Source: Ruminiclostridium sp. (GTDB lineage: Bacteria > Bacillota > Clostridia > Oscillospirales > Ruminococcaceae). Taken from it: a stretch of DNA of 64,000 nt. Below, piece by piece: positions 8,408 through 19,221 of this stretch. A program made the position numbers and the translations under genes. The stretch is taken from positions 1-64,000 of the forward strand of contig JAGBLA010000003.1 of NCBI GenBank assembly GCA_017635675.1. Direction: 5' to 3'. A model generated the notes under the pieces. The model was not told where the DNA came from and did not search any database. It saw only the letters and a list, made by a program, of their open reading frames with translations. Each line of letters begins with the position of its first letter. Within the stretch, counting starts at the first letter, position 1.

Positions 8408-10063
8408 ATGAGAAGCGATCTTATGAAGGACGGCGTGAGCAGACTGCCCCACCGTTCACTGTTAAAAGCACTGGGCGTCACCGACAGCGAGATGAAGCGT
8501 CCGTTTATCGCGGTGGTGAGCGCCGCAAGCGAGTACGTGCCGGGGCATATGCACCTCAAAGAGCTGGCTCAGGCGGTAAAGGATGGCATACGCAATGAGG
8601 GCGGAGTGCCTTTTGAATTCAATACTATCGGAGTATGCGACGGACTTGCCATGAACCACAAGGGCATGAGGTACTCTCTTGCTTCCCGTGAGCTTATAAC
8701 CGACAGCATCGAGGTCATGCTCACCGCCCACCCGCTGGACGGCGTGGTGTTCATACCCAACTGTGACAAGATAGTGCCGGGCATGATACTTGCGGCGGCA
8801 AGGCTCAACCTACCGTCGATATTCGTGAGCGGCGGCCCCATGAGCCCCGGCAAGGTCTGCGGAAAGCGCGTGGGTCTGTCCGAGAATTTTGAAGTGGTGG
8901 GAAGATACGCCGACGGCAAGGTCTCCGACGAGGAGCTTCGCGAATGGGAGAACAAGTCATGTCCGACCTGCGGATCCTGCTCGGGAATGTACACCGCGAA
9001 CTCTATGAACTGTCTTACCGAGGCGGTGGGTCTGGCTCTGCCGTTCAACGGCTCCGAGCCCGCGGTATCATCGGCGCGCCGCAGACTTGCCAAGGAGACA
9101 GGCGAGCGTATAATGTATCTTGTCCGCGAGAATATCCGTCCGCTTGATATACTGACCCGCGAGAATATGCTCAACGCGCTTGCCACCGACATGGCGATAG
9201 GCGCTTCGTCCAACACGGTGCTGCACCTGCTGGCGATAGCGCATGAAGCGGGCGCGGACATCTCCATAGACGACATTGACGCAATGAGCCGCAGGATCCC
9301 GCAGATATCAAAGCTCAATCCCGCAAGCAGCATCTTCATCGAGGATCTCAATGAAGTCGGCGGCATACAGACCGTTCTGAACGAGCTCGCGAAGAAAGAC
9401 CTTATAAACCTTGACGTGCTGACGGTTTCCGGAACTCAGCGCGACAGGCTCAAAAACGCGAAGGACGCTGACGGCACCATAGTCCACAGCATAAACTCTC
9501 CTATCCGCGCTGACGGCGGTATAGCTATACTTAAGGGCAACCTCGCACCCGAGGGCGCGGTGGTCAAGCAGGGCGCGGTAAAGCCCGAGATGATGGACTT
9601 TACAGGCACAGCCAAGGTGTTCGACGGTGAGCAGGATGCGTATGATGCCATACTCGGCGGCGGGATAGTTCCGGGAGACGTAGTCGTGATACGCTACGAG
9701 GGTCCCAAGGGCGGACCGGGTATGCCGGAGATGCTCTCGCCCACAGCGGCGATAGCGGGCAAGGGGCTCGACGGCACAGTGGCGCTGATAACCGACGGGC
9801 GATTCAGCGGAGCGAGCCGCGGAGCTTCTATCGGACACGTTTCTCCCGAGGCTGCCGAGGGCGGACTGATAGCTTTCATCGAAAACGGAGACAAGATACA
9901 CATAGATATCCCGAACCGCAAGGTAGAGCTGCTCGTTGACGATGACGAGATAGCAAAGCGCCGCGAAAAGGGCGTTCTGCCGCCGAAGGAGCTTTCGGGC
10001 TATCTGAAGCGCTACGCTAAAATGGTGCGCAATGCAAGCGTCGGCGCGGTATTTGAAGACTGA
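8408..10063 (+). CDS. ilvD: Dihydroxy-acid dehydratase (IlvD/Edd family)
   Basis: At 551 residues this has the standard IlvD length. The enzyme dehydrates 2,3-dihydroxy acids in valine, leucine and isoleucine synthesis. Iron-sulfur ligands are visible in NCDKIVPG and [14 protein letters not shown]. The C-terminal [10 protein letters not shown] and GHVSPEA motifs are also typical. Ribosome-binding site AAGAAAGGA precedes the ATG. No other ilv gene is adjacent, and the neighbours handle sugars, so a sugar-acid dehydratase role is a minor alternative. A hairpin follows the gene. Confidence 0.9.
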   Translation: MRSDLMKDGVSRLPHRSLLKALGVTDSEMKRPFIAVVSAASEYVPGHMHLKELAQAVKDGIRNEGGVPFEFNTIGVCDGLAMNHKGMRYSLASRELITDSIEVMLTAHPLDGVVFIPNCDKIVPGMILAAARLNLPSIFVSGGPMSPGKVCGKRVGLSENFEVVGRYADGKVSDEELREWENKSCPTCGSCSGMYTANSMNCLTEAVGLALPFNGSEPAVSSARRRLAKETGERIMYLVRENIRPLDILTRENMLNALATDMAIGASSNTVLHLLAIAHEAGADISIDDIDAMSRRIPQISKLNPASSIFIEDLNEVGGIQTVLNELAKKDLINLDVLTVSGTQRDRLKNAKDADGTIVHSINSPIRADGGIAILKGNLAPEGAVVKQGAVKPEMMDFTGTAKVFDGEQDAYDAILGGGIVPGDVVVIRYEGPKGGPGMPEMLSPTAAIAGKGLDGTVALITDGRFSGASRGASIGHVSPEAAEGGLIAFIENGDKIHIDIPNRKVELLVDDDEIAKRREKGVLPPKELSGYLKRYAKMVRNASVGAVFED

Positions 10064-10078
10064 GACATATAACAGATA

Positions 10079-10110
10079 TGGACACGGACAGATTTGTTCG
10101 TGTTCATTTC
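10079..10110 (+). terminator. Hairpin between ilvD and uvrB, probable weak terminator
   Basis: TGGACACGGACA (10079-10090), loop GATT, TGTTCGTGTTCA (10095-10106): a 12-bp RNA stem including two G-U pairs, then TTTCG. It could instead be a protein-binding inverted repeat. It does not match the 14-bp Firmicutes LexA box spacing. Confidence 0.5.
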
Positions 10111-10130
10111 GTCATTGACAGGAGAACCCA

Positions 10131-12098
10131 TTGGATAAATTCGTATTGAAGTCACCCTACAAGCCCACGGGCGACCAGCCCCAGGCGATAGACAAGCTGG
10201 TGGAGAGCATCGAGAGCGGCAATAAGGAGCAGGTGCTCCTGGGCGTTACGGGCTCGGGAAAGACCTTCACCATGGCGAATATCATCGAGCGTGTGAACCG
10301 TCCGACGCTGGTGCTCGCCCATAACAAAATACTTGCTGCCCAGCTTTGCACCGAGTTCCGCGAGTTTTTCCCGGACAACGCGGTGGAGTATTTCGTGTCC
10401 TACTACGACTATTATCAGCCTGAGGCGTATATCCCCTCCACCGACAGCTACATCGAGAAGGACAGCGCTATAAACGATGATATAGACCGCCTGCGCCACT
10501 CCGCGACATTCTCGCTCGCCGAGCGCCGTGATGTTATCATCGTGTCCTCGGTGTCCTGCATATACAGCCTTGGCAGCCCGGAGGAGTACCGTGCCAACAC
10601 GGTATCGCTGCGAAAGGGCATGGAGCTCGGGCGCGACGAGCTGGTGAAGCGGCTGATAAGTATGCAGTACGAGCGCAACGATGTGAACTTCATACGAAAC
10701 AAGTTCCGCGTGCGCGGTGACACCGTTGAGATATTCCCGGCGGGAGCCACGCAGGAGAACGCGATACGCGTGGAGTTCTTTGGGGACGAGATAGACCGCA
10801 TTTCCGAGTTTGAGGTGGTTACGGGCGCCGCTAAGAGAGAACTGCTGCACGCCGCAATATTCCCCGCGTCGCACTATATAGTGGGACGGGACAAGCTTGA
10901 GGAAGCCCTTAACGACATCGAGCAGGAAATGGAGCAGCAGGTTGAGAAGTTCACCGCGGAGCACAAGCTGATAGAAGCCCAGCGCATAGCCGAGCGCACG
11001 AAGTACGACATGGAGATGCTGCGTGAGATAGGTATGTGCAAGGGGATAGAGAACTATTCCCGAGTGCTTGCGCGTCGCGCTCCGGGAAGCACCCCGGTGA
11101 CGCTGATAGACCACTTCCCGGAGGACTTCCTGCTCATGGTGGACGAAAGCCACGTGACGCTTCCGCAGGTGCGTGGAATGTACGGCGGCGACTCGGCGCG
11201 CAAGAAGAACCTCATCGACTATGGGTTTAGACTTCCGAGCGCGTACGATAACCGTCCGCTGAATTTCGACGAGTTCTACGGCAAGATAAACCAGGCTCTG
11301 TATGTTTCCGCCACCCCGGGACCTTTCGAGAAAGAGCACGCTAAGGTGACAGCGGAGCAGATAATCCGCCCTACGGGACTTGTTGACCCGGAGATAACGG
11401 TGAAGCCCACCGACGGGCAGATAGAAGACCTCGTTTCGGAGATAAACACCTGTACCTCGCGCAATGAACGCGTGCTTATAACCACGCTCACGAAGAAAAT
11501 GGCGGAAGACCTCACGAAATACCTTGAAAGGCTCGACATAAAGGTGCGGTATATGCACCACGACATCGACACTATCGAGCGAATGGAGATAGTGCGCGAC
11601 CTGCGTCTCGGTGAGTTCGATGTGCTTGTGGGCATCAACCTGCTGCGCGAGGGGCTCGATATCCCGGAGGTGTCGCTTGTTGCGATACTTGACGCGGACA
11701 AGGAGGGCTTTCTGCGTTCTGAGTCCTCGCTGATACAGACAATAGGGCGAGCCGCGAGAAACGCGGGCGGGCGCGTCATCATGTACGCCGATACCGTGAC
11801 GGGCAGCATGGAGCGCGCTATCCGCGAGACAAACCGCCGCCGTGAGATACAGATGAAGTACAACGAGGAGCACGGCATAGTTCCCAAGACCATAATCAAG
11901 GAAGTGCGCGACATCATCGACATCTCCGCGAAGGACGACAAGACCGGCAAGAAACCTAAAGCAAAGCTGACTGCGAAGGACAGGGAGAAACTTATAACCC
12001 AGTACACCGCGATGATGAAGGAAGCCGCGAGAGTTCTGGACTTCGAGCAAGCGGCGTACTTCCGCGACAAGATAAAGGAGCTTAAAGGAGAAAAGTGA
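10131..12098 (+). CDS. uvrB: Excinuclease ABC subunit B
   Basis: UvrB (655 residues) verifies DNA damage in nucleotide excision repair after loading by UvrA2 and recruits UvrC. Walker A is [13 protein letters not shown] near residue 40. The beta-hairpin region is [12 protein letters not shown]. Helicase motif VI is [11 protein letters not shown]-terminal UVR domain ([14 protein letters not shown]) for UvrC contact is present. The start is TTG at 10131 with AGGAGA 5 nt upstream; no ATG is available near it. uvrA follows after 4 nt, so the two subunits are made from one mRNA. Confidence 0.97.
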   Translation: MDKFVLKSPYKPTGDQPQAIDKLVESIESGNKEQVLLGVTGSGKTFTMANIIERVNRPTLVLAHNKILAAQLCTEFREFFPDNAVEYFVSYYDYYQPEAYIPSTDSYIEKDSAINDDIDRLRHSATFSLAERRDVIIVSSVSCIYSLGSPEEYRANTVSLRKGMELGRDELVKRLISMQYERNDVNFIRNKFRVRGDTVEIFPAGATQENAIRVEFFGDEIDRISEFEVVTGAAKRELLHAAIFPASHYIVGRDKLEEALNDIEQEMEQQVEKFTAEHKLIEAQRIAERTKYDMEMLREIGMCKGIENYSRVLARRAPGSTPVTLIDHFPEDFLLMVDESHVTLPQVRGMYGGDSARKKNLIDYGFRLPSAYDNRPLNFDEFYGKINQALYVSATPGPFEKEHAKVTAEQIIRPTGLVDPEITVKPTDGQIEDLVSEINTCTSRNERVLITTLTKKMAEDLTKYLERLDIKVRYMHHDIDTIERMEIVRDLRLGEFDVLVGINLLREGLDIPEVSLVAILDADKEGFLRSESSLIQTIGRAARNAGGRVIMYADTVTGSMERAIRETNRRREIQMKYNEEHGIVPKTIIKEVRDIIDISAKDDKTGKKPKAKLTAKDREKLITQYTAMMKEAARVLDFEQAAYFRDKIKELKGEK

Positions 12099-12102
12099 AT
12101 TA

Positions 12103-14925
12103 ATGGCAAGCAATAAGATAGTAATACGCGGCGCTAAGGAGCACAACCTCAAAAACATTGACGTTGAGATACCCCGCGACAAGCTGGTGGTATTCACGGG
12201 GCTGTCGGGGTCGGGCAAATCCTCGCTCGCGTTCGATACGATATACGCGGACGGACAGCGGCGCTATATGGAGAGCCTGTCGTCCTACGCGAGAATGTTC
12301 CTCGGTCAGATGGAAAAGCCGAACGTTGAGAGCATTGACGGACTTTCCCCAGCCATATCCATAGACCAGAAGACCACCTCAAACAACCCGCGCTCGACAG
12401 TGGGAACGGTGACGGAGATATACGATTATCTCCGACTCCTGTACGCGCGCATTGGCGTGCCGCATTGTCCCGTGTGCGGGCGTGAGATACACCAGCAGAC
12501 CATAGACCAGATAGTGGACAGGATAAAGGAACTTCCCGAGGGTACGAAATTCCAGGTGCTCGCGCCTATCGCGAGAGGGCGCAAAGGCGAGTACGCGAAA
12601 GAGCTCGACAACCTGCGCAAGCAGGGCTTTGTGCGCGTTCGCGTGGACGGGGAGATGCACGACCTGTCCGACCCGATAAAGCTCGCGAAGAACATCAAGC
12701 ACCGCATAGAGGTAGTGGTTGACCGCCTTGTGGTCAAGCCCGACATGGATTCCCGCCTGTCCGACAGCTTAGAGACTGCGGGAAAGCTCACCGACGGGCT
12801 GATATACATCGACGTTATCGGCGGTGAGGAGCTCCACTTCTCCCAGAACTATGCCTGCCCGGAGCACAACATCAGCATAGACGAGCTTGTGCCGCGTATG
12901 TTCTCGTTCAACAATCCGTACGGCGCCTGCCCGAACTGCACGGGTCTCGGAGTGTTCCACCGCGTTGACCCGAAGCTCATCATACCCGACGAGAACAAGT
13001 CCATACGTGAGGGCGCGATACACGCCTGCGGCTGGAACTCGCTGGACGACAATTCCATTGCTATGATGTACTACAATGCGATATCTAAGCATTACGGAGT
13101 TTCGCTGGATACGCCCGTGAAGGACCTGCCGCCCGAGCAGCTCGGCATATTCCTGTACGGCACGGGGGGGGAGCGCATACGGGTGGATGTTATAGACTCT
13201 TTCGGCGGCGGCTACCGCAATTCCGACTTCGAGGGCGTTATAAACAATCTCGAACGGCGCTATAAGGACGGCTCGGAGTCTGCCCGTGCGGAAATAGAGA
13301 CATATATGCATGACTGCGAGTGTCCTGTGTGCGGCGGCGAAAGGCTGAAAAAGGAGTCGCTGTCGGTGACGGTCTGCGGCATAAATATCAGCGACTTCTG
13401 TAAGAAGAGCATAGGAGAGGCATACGATTTCGTGTGCGGCATGGAGCTTTCCGAGCGTGACAGAATGATAGGAAAGCTGATACTGAAAGAGATAAAGGCA
13501 CGGCTCAACTTCCTGCGGAGCGTCGGTCTGGAATATCTCACACTTTCCCGCGCGGCAGGCTCGCTGTCGGGCGGCGAGAGCCAGCGCATACGCCTTGCCA
13601 CACAGATAGGAAGCTCGCTCATGGGCGTTCTGTATATCCTTGACGAACCGAGCATAGGGCTGCATCAGCGTGACAACGACAAGCTCATAGGCACGCTCAA
13701 GAAGCTGCGCGACCTCGGCAACACAGTGATAGTCGTGGAGCACGACGAGGACACCATGCGCGCGGCTGATTACATCGTTGACATCGGACCCGGTGCGGGA
13801 GTGCACGGCGGTGAGGTGGTCGCCTGCGGCACCGCCGAGGAGATAATGAAGTGCGAGCGTTCTGTCACGGGGCAGTACCTTTCCGGCGCAAAGAAGATAC
13901 CCGTGCCGGAGCACCGCCGCAAGCCCGACGGACGGTATCTGTCGGTAAAGGGAGCTGCCGAGAACAACCTCAAGGATATCGACGTTGACATTCCTCTCGG
14001 CGTATTCACCTGCGTCACGGGAGTATCGGGAAGCGGCAAGAGCTCGCTCGTGAACGAAATACTCTACAACTATCTCGAAGGCGTGCTCAACCGCGCCCGC
14101 ACCCATGTCGGCAAGTGCCGTAAGGTCATCGGCGCGGATATGCTCGACAAGGTGATAGCCATAGACCAGGCGCCCATAGGCAGAACTCCCCGCTCCAACC
14201 CGGCGACCTATACCGGAGTGTTCACCGATATACGCGACCTGTTCGCGTCCACCAATGACGCAAAGATGAAGGGCTACGGCACCGCACGGTTCTCCTTCAA
14301 TGTAAAGGGCGGGCGCTGCGAAGCCTGCCAGGGCGACGGCATAATCAAGATAGAAATGCACTTCCTGCCCGATGTTTATGTGCCGTGCGACGTGTGCAAG
14401 GGTATGCGGTACAACCGCGAGACGCTTGAAGTGCGGTACAAGGGCAAGAACATCTATGACGTGCTGGAAATGACTATCGAGGAGGGCTGTAAGTTCTTTG
14501 AGAATGTACCGAAGATACACCGCAAGCTGCAAACGCTGTGTGACGTGGGGCTCGGCTATGTGAAGATAGGTCAGCCCGCAACCACGCTGTCCGGCGGTGA
14601 AGCCCAGCGAGTGAAGCTCGCCACCGAGCTTTCCCGCCGCGCCACGGGCAGGACGGTATATATCCTGGACGAGCCAACCACGGGACTTCACACCGCGGAC
14701 GTGCATAAGCTCATCGAGGTGCTGCAGCTTCTCGTTGAGGGCGGAAACACCGTAATCGTCATCGAGCACAACCTTGACGTCATCAAGACTGCCGATTACA
14801 TCATCGACCTCGGTCCCGAGGGCGGCGACAAGGGCGGCACGGTGGTAGCGGTCGGCACCCCCGAGGAGGTCGCTGCGGTCAGCGCTTCCTACACCGGAAA
14901 ATATCTGAAAAAGCTCCTGAAATAG
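12103..14925 (+). CDS. uvrA: Excinuclease ABC subunit A
   Basis: UvrA (940 residues) is the damage-scanning ABC ATPase dimer of nucleotide excision repair. Two ABC modules are present: Walker [14 protein letters not shown] with signature [12 protein letters not shown], then [13 protein letters not shown] with [12 protein letters not shown]. Zinc modules are visible as [17 protein letters not shown], and the CEACQGDG to CDVCKG pair. Ribosome-binding site AAAGGAG precedes the ATG. It is translationally close-coupled to uvrB and the pair ends at a strong terminator. Confidence 0.98.
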   Translation: MASNKIVIRGAKEHNLKNIDVEIPRDKLVVFTGLSGSGKSSLAFDTIYADGQRRYMESLSSYARMFLGQMEKPNVESIDGLSPAISIDQKTTSNNPRSTVGTVTEIYDYLRLLYARIGVPHCPVCGREIHQQTIDQIVDRIKELPEGTKFQVLAPIARGRKGEYAKELDNLRKQGFVRVRVDGEMHDLSDPIKLAKNIKHRIEVVVDRLVVKPDMDSRLSDSLETAGKLTDGLIYIDVIGGEELHFSQNYACPEHNISIDELVPRMFSFNNPYGACPNCTGLGVFHRVDPKLIIPDENKSIREGAIHACGWNSLDDNSIAMMYYNAISKHYGVSLDTPVKDLPPEQLGIFLYGTGGERIRVDVIDSFGGGYRNSDFEGVINNLERRYKDGSESARAEIETYMHDCECPVCGGERLKKESLSVTVCGINISDFCKKSIGEAYDFVCGMELSERDRMIGKLILKEIKARLNFLRSVGLEYLTLSRAAGSLSGGESQRIRLATQIGSSLMGVLYILDEPSIGLHQRDNDKLIGTLKKLRDLGNTVIVVEHDEDTMRAADYIVDIGPGAGVHGGEVVACGTAEEIMKCERSVTGQYLSGAKKIPVPEHRRKPDGRYLSVKGAAENNLKDIDVDIPLGVFTCVTGVSGSGKSSLVNEILYNYLEGVLNRARTHVGKCRKVIGADMLDKVIAIDQAPIGRTPRSNPATYTGVFTDIRDLFASTNDAKMKGYGTARFSFNVKGGRCEACQGDGIIKIEMHFLPDVYVPCDVCKGMRYNRETLEVRYKGKNIYDVLEMTIEEGCKFFENVPKIHRKLQTLCDVGLGYVKIGQPATTLSGGEAQRVKLATELSRRATGRTVYILDEPTTGLHTADVHKLIEVLQLLVEGGNTVIVIEHNLDVIKTADYIIDLGPEGGDKGGTVVAVGTPEEVAAVSASYTGKYLKKLLK

Positions 14926-14930
14926 CATAA

Positions 14931-14964
14931 AAAGCTCCCTGATGGCTGTTGGGGAGCTTTTTTC
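14931..14964 (+). terminator. Terminator of uvrBA
   Basis: AAGCTCCC (14932-14939) pairs with GGGGAGCTT (14951-14959) and runs into TTTTT. Confidence 0.9.
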
Positions 14965-14984
14965 TGAAAATTTGATAAAAATAC

Positions 14985-15013
14985 TTGTTTTGAGAGGAAA
15001 TATGTGGTATAAT
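14985..15013 (+). promoter_or_regulatory. Promoter of hom
   Basis: TTGTTT (14985-14990), 17 nt, TATAAT (15008-15013). Confidence 0.75.
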
Positions 15014-15051
15014 AATACAGATTAAATTTGCAGACCGAAAGGAACGGAAGT

Positions 15052-16263
15052 ATGAAAAAGATCGCAGTGCTCGGTTACGGAGTCGTGGGCTCGGGAACCG
15101 TCGAGGTTTTCTACAAGAATAAAGCGTCCCTCGAAAAGAAAGTCGGTGAGGAGCTCGATATCAAGTATATACTTGAAATACGTGACTGTCCCGACGAAAG
15201 ATACCGTGATAAGTTCACCAAGAGTTTCGATGACATCGTGAATGACCCGGAGGTAAGCGTCGTAGCCGAGGTCATCGGCGGCGTCAAATATTCATACGGG
15301 TACGTAAAGTCCTGCCTTGAAGCCGGCAAGAGCGTGGTGACATCGAATAAGGAACTCGTTGCGTCAAAGGGCGCGGAGCTGCTCGCCATAGCGAAGGCAC
15401 ACAACGTAAATTTCTTCTTTGAAGCGAGCGTCGGCGGCGGCATACCGATAATCCGCCCGCTCAACCAGTGCCTTTCCACCGACGAGATAGAGGAGATAGC
15501 GGGTATCCTCAACGGTACCACGAACTTTATCCTCACAAAGATGATAAAGGAAAATATGGGCTTTGACGAAGCACTAAAGATAGCGCAGGAGCTGGGCTAT
15601 GCCGAACGTGACCCGTCGGCGGACGTTGAGGGTCACGATACCTGCCGCAAGATATGCATACTCGCGTCGCTCGCTTTCGGAAGACACGTGTACCCCGAGG
15701 GAGTACATACCGAGGGCATCACGAAGATAACGCTTGAGGACGTGAAGTACTGCGAGAGCATGAACAGCGTGATAAAGCTGATAGGTTTCGCGGCGAAGCG
15801 CGGGGACGACGTGGCTATAATGACCTGCCCTGCGGTGATAAACGAGGAAAGCCAGCTCGCCGGGGTAAACGATGTATTCAACGCGATACTCGTGCGCAGC
15901 GACGCGACCGGAGATGTGGTATTCTACGGCAAGGGCGCGGGCAAGCTCCCCACGGCGAGCGCCGTTGTGGCTGACATCACGAACGCGCTGAAAACCGACC
16001 ATACCTCAAAGACCATGTCATGGAAGGACAGCAGCCAGGAATTCGTTATCCCGTTCGACAGGCTCTCAAACAGGTTCTATGTTCGTGCGCAGGCTGAAAG
16101 AAAGGACGTTGAGAGCATTTTCGGTGAGGTGCGGTTCCTTTCGAGAGACGGCGCTCCGGACAGCGAATGCGCATTCGTGACCGCGGAGCTCGGTGAGAAG
16201 GAATTTGCGGAGAAGTGTGAAAAGCTGAATGTACTCGGAACGCTGCGCGTTCTGGATTATTGA
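15052..16263 (+). CDS. hom: Homoserine dehydrogenase
   Basis: NAD(P)H-dependent reduction of aspartate semialdehyde to homoserine, the branch point to threonine and methionine. The 403-residue protein begins with a Rossmann fold (IAVLGYGVVGSGTVEV). It contains the family signature region from GGGIPIIRPL to GILNGTTNFILTKM, and ends with an ACT-like domain (~340-403) that usually mediates threonine feedback. I chose ATG 15052 with GGAACGG upstream over an in-frame TTG at 15028. Its stop is 26 nt before pyrH, so it heads an operon into the pyrH-frr block, an unusual placement. Confidence 0.94.
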   Translation: MKKIAVLGYGVVGSGTVEVFYKNKASLEKKVGEELDIKYILEIRDCPDERYRDKFTKSFDDIVNDPEVSVVAEVIGGVKYSYGYVKSCLEAGKSVVTSNKELVASKGAELLAIAKAHNVNFFFEASVGGGIPIIRPLNQCLSTDEIEEIAGILNGTTNFILTKMIKENMGFDEALKIAQELGYAERDPSADVEGHDTCRKICILASLAFGRHVYPEGVHTEGITKITLEDVKYCESMNSVIKLIGFAAKRGDDVAIMTCPAVINEESQLAGVNDVFNAILVRSDATGDVVFYGKGAGKLPTASAVVADITNALKTDHTSKTMSWKDSSQEFVIPFDRLSNRFYVRAQAERKDVESIFGEVRFLSRDGAPDSECAFVTAELGEKEFAEKCEKLNVLGTLRVLDY

Positions 16264-16289
16264 TGAAACAAGGAAAGGAAATTACAGAA

Positions 16290-17006
16290 ATGGCACAGCC
16301 GAAGTATAAGCGAATATTACTGAAACTCTCGGGCGAGGCTCTTGCCGGAGAAAAGAAGACAGGCATAGATATCCCGACCGTCACGACTATCTGTGAAAGC
16401 GTGAAGAAATGCGTTGACGCGGGAGTACAGGTAGGTATAGTCGTCGGAGGAGGAAACTTCTGGCGCGGCAGGACGAGCGAGAACATGGACAGAGTTACCG
16501 CAGACCACATCGGTATGCTCGCTACCACAATGAACGCGCTTGCGGTGGGCGACGTGCTCAAAGAGCTCGGCTGCGACGTGAGAGTACAGTCCGCGATAGC
16601 GATGAACGCTATCTGCGAGCCGTATATCCGCGAGAAAGCCCTCCGTCACTTTGAAAAGGGCAGGATAGTGATATTCGGCTGCGGCACGGGCAACCCGTTT
16701 TTCTCCACTGACAGCGCGGCATCGCTCAGAGCTGCCGAGATAAACGCCGAGATAGTGCTCAAAGCGACAATGGTGGACGGCGTATATGACAAAGACCCGC
16801 TGAAATTCGACGACGCGGTGAAGTATGAGACGCTGCGTCACAAGGATATACTCGTCAACGGTCTGCGCGTGCTGGACGGTACGGCTGCCGCAATGTGCAT
16901 CGAGAACAATATCCCGCTGATAGTATTCGACCTGCATCGACCGGATAATATCTATGACGCGGTAATGGGTGAAAAAGTCGGAACACTTGTAAGCAATCAG
17001 TCATAA
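16290..17006 (+). CDS. pyrH: UMP kinase
   Basis: Phosphorylates UMP to UDP with ATP. This 238-residue hexameric amino-acid-kinase-fold enzyme shows KRILLKLSGEALAG at the N-terminus, VVGGGNFWRG, and GCGTGNPFFSTDSAA in the nucleotide and UMP sites. ATG 16290 is preceded by AAGGAAAGGAA, and an in-frame upstream ATG at 16260 overlaps the hom stop and lacks support. First gene of the conserved pyrH-frr-uppS-cdsA-dxr-rseP block; rpsB-tsf, which usually precede, are replaced by hom. Confidence 0.97.
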   Translation: MAQPKYKRILLKLSGEALAGEKKTGIDIPTVTTICESVKKCVDAGVQVGIVVGGGNFWRGRTSENMDRVTADHIGMLATTMNALAVGDVLKELGCDVRVQSAIAMNAICEPYIREKALRHFEKGRIVIFGCGTGNPFFSTDSAASLRAAEINAEIVLKATMVDGVYDKDPLKFDDAVKYETLRHKDILVNGLRVLDGTAAAMCIENNIPLIVFDLHRPDNIYDAVMGEKVGTLVSNQS

Positions 17007-17030
17007 TTTTTACACGAAAGGAATATAACC

Positions 17031-17585
17031 ATGAAAGAGACTATCAATAACGCCGAGCAGAAAATGGAAAAGTGCGTGAACGCGCTTGAAAAGGAATTCA
17101 CAACAATACGTGCGGGACGTGCTAACCCCGCTGTGCTGGACAAGATAACCGTGGATTACTACGGAGTTCCCACCCAGATTAACGCAATGGCGGCAGTATC
17201 GGTATCCGAAGCGCGCATACTTGTGATACAGCCCTGGGACGCTTCCTCGCTGAAAGCTATCGAAAAGGCGATAATGGCGAGCGATATCGGCATCACTCCC
17301 ACCAATGACGGCAAGGCTATCCGCATCGTGTTCCCCCAGCTCACCGAGGAGCGCAGAAAAGAGCTCTGCAAGCAGGTGAAGAAGTACGGCGAGGACGCTA
17401 AGGTAGCCGTAAGAAACTGCCGCCGCGATGCTATGGATAAGTTCAAGGCTATGAAGAAGAACAGCGAAATAACCGAGGACGATGTCAAGGACGGCGAGAA
17501 GAAGATACAGACCCTTACCGACAAATACTGCGAGAAGGTCGATAAAGTCTGCGCGGACAAAGAGAAAGAGATAATGACCGTATAA
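17031..17585 (+). CDS. frr: Ribosome recycling factor
   Basis: RRF (184 residues) splits post-termination ribosomes together with EF-G. The conserved N-terminal segment TTIRAGRANPAVLDKI and the central ILVIQPWDASSLKAIEKAI are present, with the long three-helix bundle and a C-terminal KVDKVCADKEKEIMTV. A GAAAGGA ribosome-binding site precedes the ATG. Its stop codon overlaps the uppS start (TAATG), so the two are probably translationally coupled. Confidence 0.98.
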   Translation: MKETINNAEQKMEKCVNALEKEFTTIRAGRANPAVLDKITVDYYGVPTQINAMAAVSVSEARILVIQPWDASSLKAIEKAIMASDIGITPTNDGKAIRIVFPQLTEERRKELCKQVKKYGEDAKVAVRNCRRDAMDKFKAMKKNSEITEDDVKDGEKKIQTLTDKYCEKVDKVCADKEKEIMTV

Positions 17586-18277
17586 TGGAGAGCGGGGTAC
17601 TGCCGAGACACATCGGCATTATCATGGACGGCAACGGGCGCTGGGCGAAAAAGCGCCTTCTACCGCGCACCGCGGGTCATGTACAGGGCGCGAAGGCGTT
17701 CCGCAAGTGCCTGCGTCACTGCATAGACCTCGGCATCGAGTGCGTGACGTTCTACGCGTTTTCGACGGAGAACTGGAAGCGCCCGAAGGACGAGGTGGAC
17801 GCGATCATGAAGCTGTTCTCGGACTATCTGGACGAGGGTCTCGATATGTACGAGAAAGACGTGGTCATGCGTTTCATCGGAGACCGCACGCCCCTCTCGG
17901 AGAGCCTTAAACAGCGAATGGAGAAGCTTGAGCGTGAGACTGCGGGAAACAGCGGCACTACCTGCTGCCTTGCGGTGAACTACGGCGGGCGGGACGATAT
18001 CCTGCACGCGGTGAAGACGCTCTCGGAGCGGGGAGAGGATATCTCCGCGCTGACCGAGGACAGCATTTCCTCAGCGCTTTACACAGCGGGGCTGCCCGAC
18101 GTTGACCTGCTTATCCGCCCGAGCGGCGAGCAGCGCATATCGAATTTTCTGATATGGCAGGCGGCATACGCGGAGTATGTATTCATGGATGTACTCTGGC
18201 CCGATTTCACGGAGAAAGACCTTGACACGGCGATAGAGATATTCGAGGGCAGGAACCGTCGCTTCGGCGGTCTCTGA
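17585..18277 (+). CDS. uppS: Undecaprenyl diphosphate synthase
   Basis: A cis-prenyltransferase extending farnesyl diphosphate with isopentenyl units to the C55 lipid carrier for peptidoglycan. The 230-residue sequence shows HIGIIMDGNGRWAKKR with the catalytic Asp, FYAFSTENW, and the C-terminal pyrophosphate-binding RPSGEQRISNFLIWQ. The start overlaps the frr stop by one base. The ribosome-binding site is weak, consistent with coupling to frr. Confidence 0.97.
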   Translation: MESGVLPRHIGIIMDGNGRWAKKRLLPRTAGHVQGAKAFRKCLRHCIDLGIECVTFYAFSTENWKRPKDEVDAIMKLFSDYLDEGLDMYEKDVVMRFIGDRTPLSESLKQRMEKLERETAGNSGTTCCLAVNYGGRDDILHAVKTLSERGEDISALTEDSISSALYTAGLPDVDLLIRPSGEQRISNFLIWQAAYAEYVFMDVLWPDFTEKDLDTAIEIFEGRNRRFGGL

Positions 18278-18311
18278 TACATAAAAACACAGAAAAGAGA
18301 GAAAGAGAAGA

Positions 18312-19163
18312 ATGGCAAAAAGGCTCATAACCGCGGCAATAGGCGTACCTTTGGCGCTGCTCATAATATATCTCGGGAGCCTGTCACCGCACGTAATGTC
18401 GGCAGTGACAGACATTCTTTCTGTTATGGCGGTGTTTGAAGTGCTGTCGGCGGCTAAATACACGAGATACCGCAGCATAACGGTGCTGAGCCTTATGTTC
18501 TCGGCGCTTTTGCCGCTGTTCTTCTGTTATAACGAGCTGCGCGCATACGCGATACCCGTATCGTTCCTGTTTCTGGTCATGCTGTTTGCCTGCACGCTCA
18601 TGCGGCACAAGGAGATAAAGTTCGAGGAACTCGGTTTTATAGCGTTCATCTCGATATGCATACCCTTCGCCATTTCCACCATAGCGTTTTTCTGTTTCCA
18701 GTGGCGCGACCACGGCATCTTCCTTGTCATCTACACTCTCGCTATGGCGTGGATAGCCGACGGAGGCGCTTACTTTGCGGGAACATTCCTCGGCAAGCAC
18801 AAGCTCTGCCCCGAGATAAGCCCCAAAAAGACCTGGGAGGGCTTCTTCGGCGGACTTATAACCTCGGTGATATTCGCGATAATGCTGGGCTACGGGTACG
18901 AGCTCTGGGACATCACTATGACGGGCGAGCAGCATTTTGCGGTGAATATCCCGATACTTGTGGGAGCTGCGGTGGTATCTACGTTCTTAGGGCTCCTCGG
19001 CGACCTTATCGCGTCGCTTCTCAAGCGTCAGTGCGGTGTCAAGGATTTCAGCGAGATACTGCCGGGACACGGCGGGGTAATGGACAGGTTCGACAGTGTG
19101 CTTTTTGTAGCGCCGTTCATCTACCTGCTGTGCAAGGCTTTCTTCCCGATAGTAAGTTTATAG
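18312..19163 (+). CDS. cdsA: Phosphatidate cytidylyltransferase
   Basis: Makes CDP-diacylglycerol from phosphatidate and CTP, the precursor of acidic phospholipids. The 283-residue protein has about eight membrane helices and the family signature near the C-terminus (SLLKRQCGVKDFSEILPGHG followed by GVMDRFDS). Ribosome-binding site GAGAAAGAGAAG lies upstream. A strong GC hairpin without a U-run follows before dxr. Confidence 0.95.
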   Translation: MAKRLITAAIGVPLALLIIYLGSLSPHVMSAVTDILSVMAVFEVLSAAKYTRYRSITVLSLMFSALLPLFFCYNELRAYAIPVSFLFLVMLFACTLMRHKEIKFEELGFIAFISICIPFAISTIAFFCFQWRDHGIFLVIYTLAMAWIADGGAYFAGTFLGKHKLCPEISPKKTWEGFFGGLITSVIFAIMLGYGYELWDITMTGEQHFAVNIPILVGAAVVSTFLGLLGDLIASLLKRQCGVKDFSEILPGHGGVMDRFDSVLFVAPFIYLLCKAFFPIVSL

Positions 19164-19171
19164 TATAGTCG

Positions 19172-19197
19172 GTTCCCCTGCCGCGCGGCGGGGGAAC
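19172..19197 (+). other. Strong intra-operon hairpin between cdsA and dxr
   Basis: GTTCCCCTGCC pairs with GGCGGGGGAAC (one G-T pair) around a GCGC loop, giving an 11-bp stem. No T-tract follows, so it is not a classical terminator. It may be an RNA processing, stability or attenuation element just upstream of the dxr ribosome-binding site (AAGGAG, 19208-19213). Confidence 0.6.
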
Positions 19198-19221
19198 TGC
19201 GGTATTAAGGAGCGGCAAACA

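Noticed and set aside
10079..10106. LexA/SOS box upstream of uvrB
   Set aside because: The inverted repeat contains GTTCG-like halves, but spacing does not match CGAAC-N4-GTTCG, and the 12-bp stem reads better as a terminator of ilvD.
10152..14928. Very long open frames antisense to uvrB and uvrA (688 and 719 codons)
   Set aside because: They mirror the high GC third positions of the genuine genes. They have no plausible starts or family resemblance, and uvrA and uvrB are complete and canonical.
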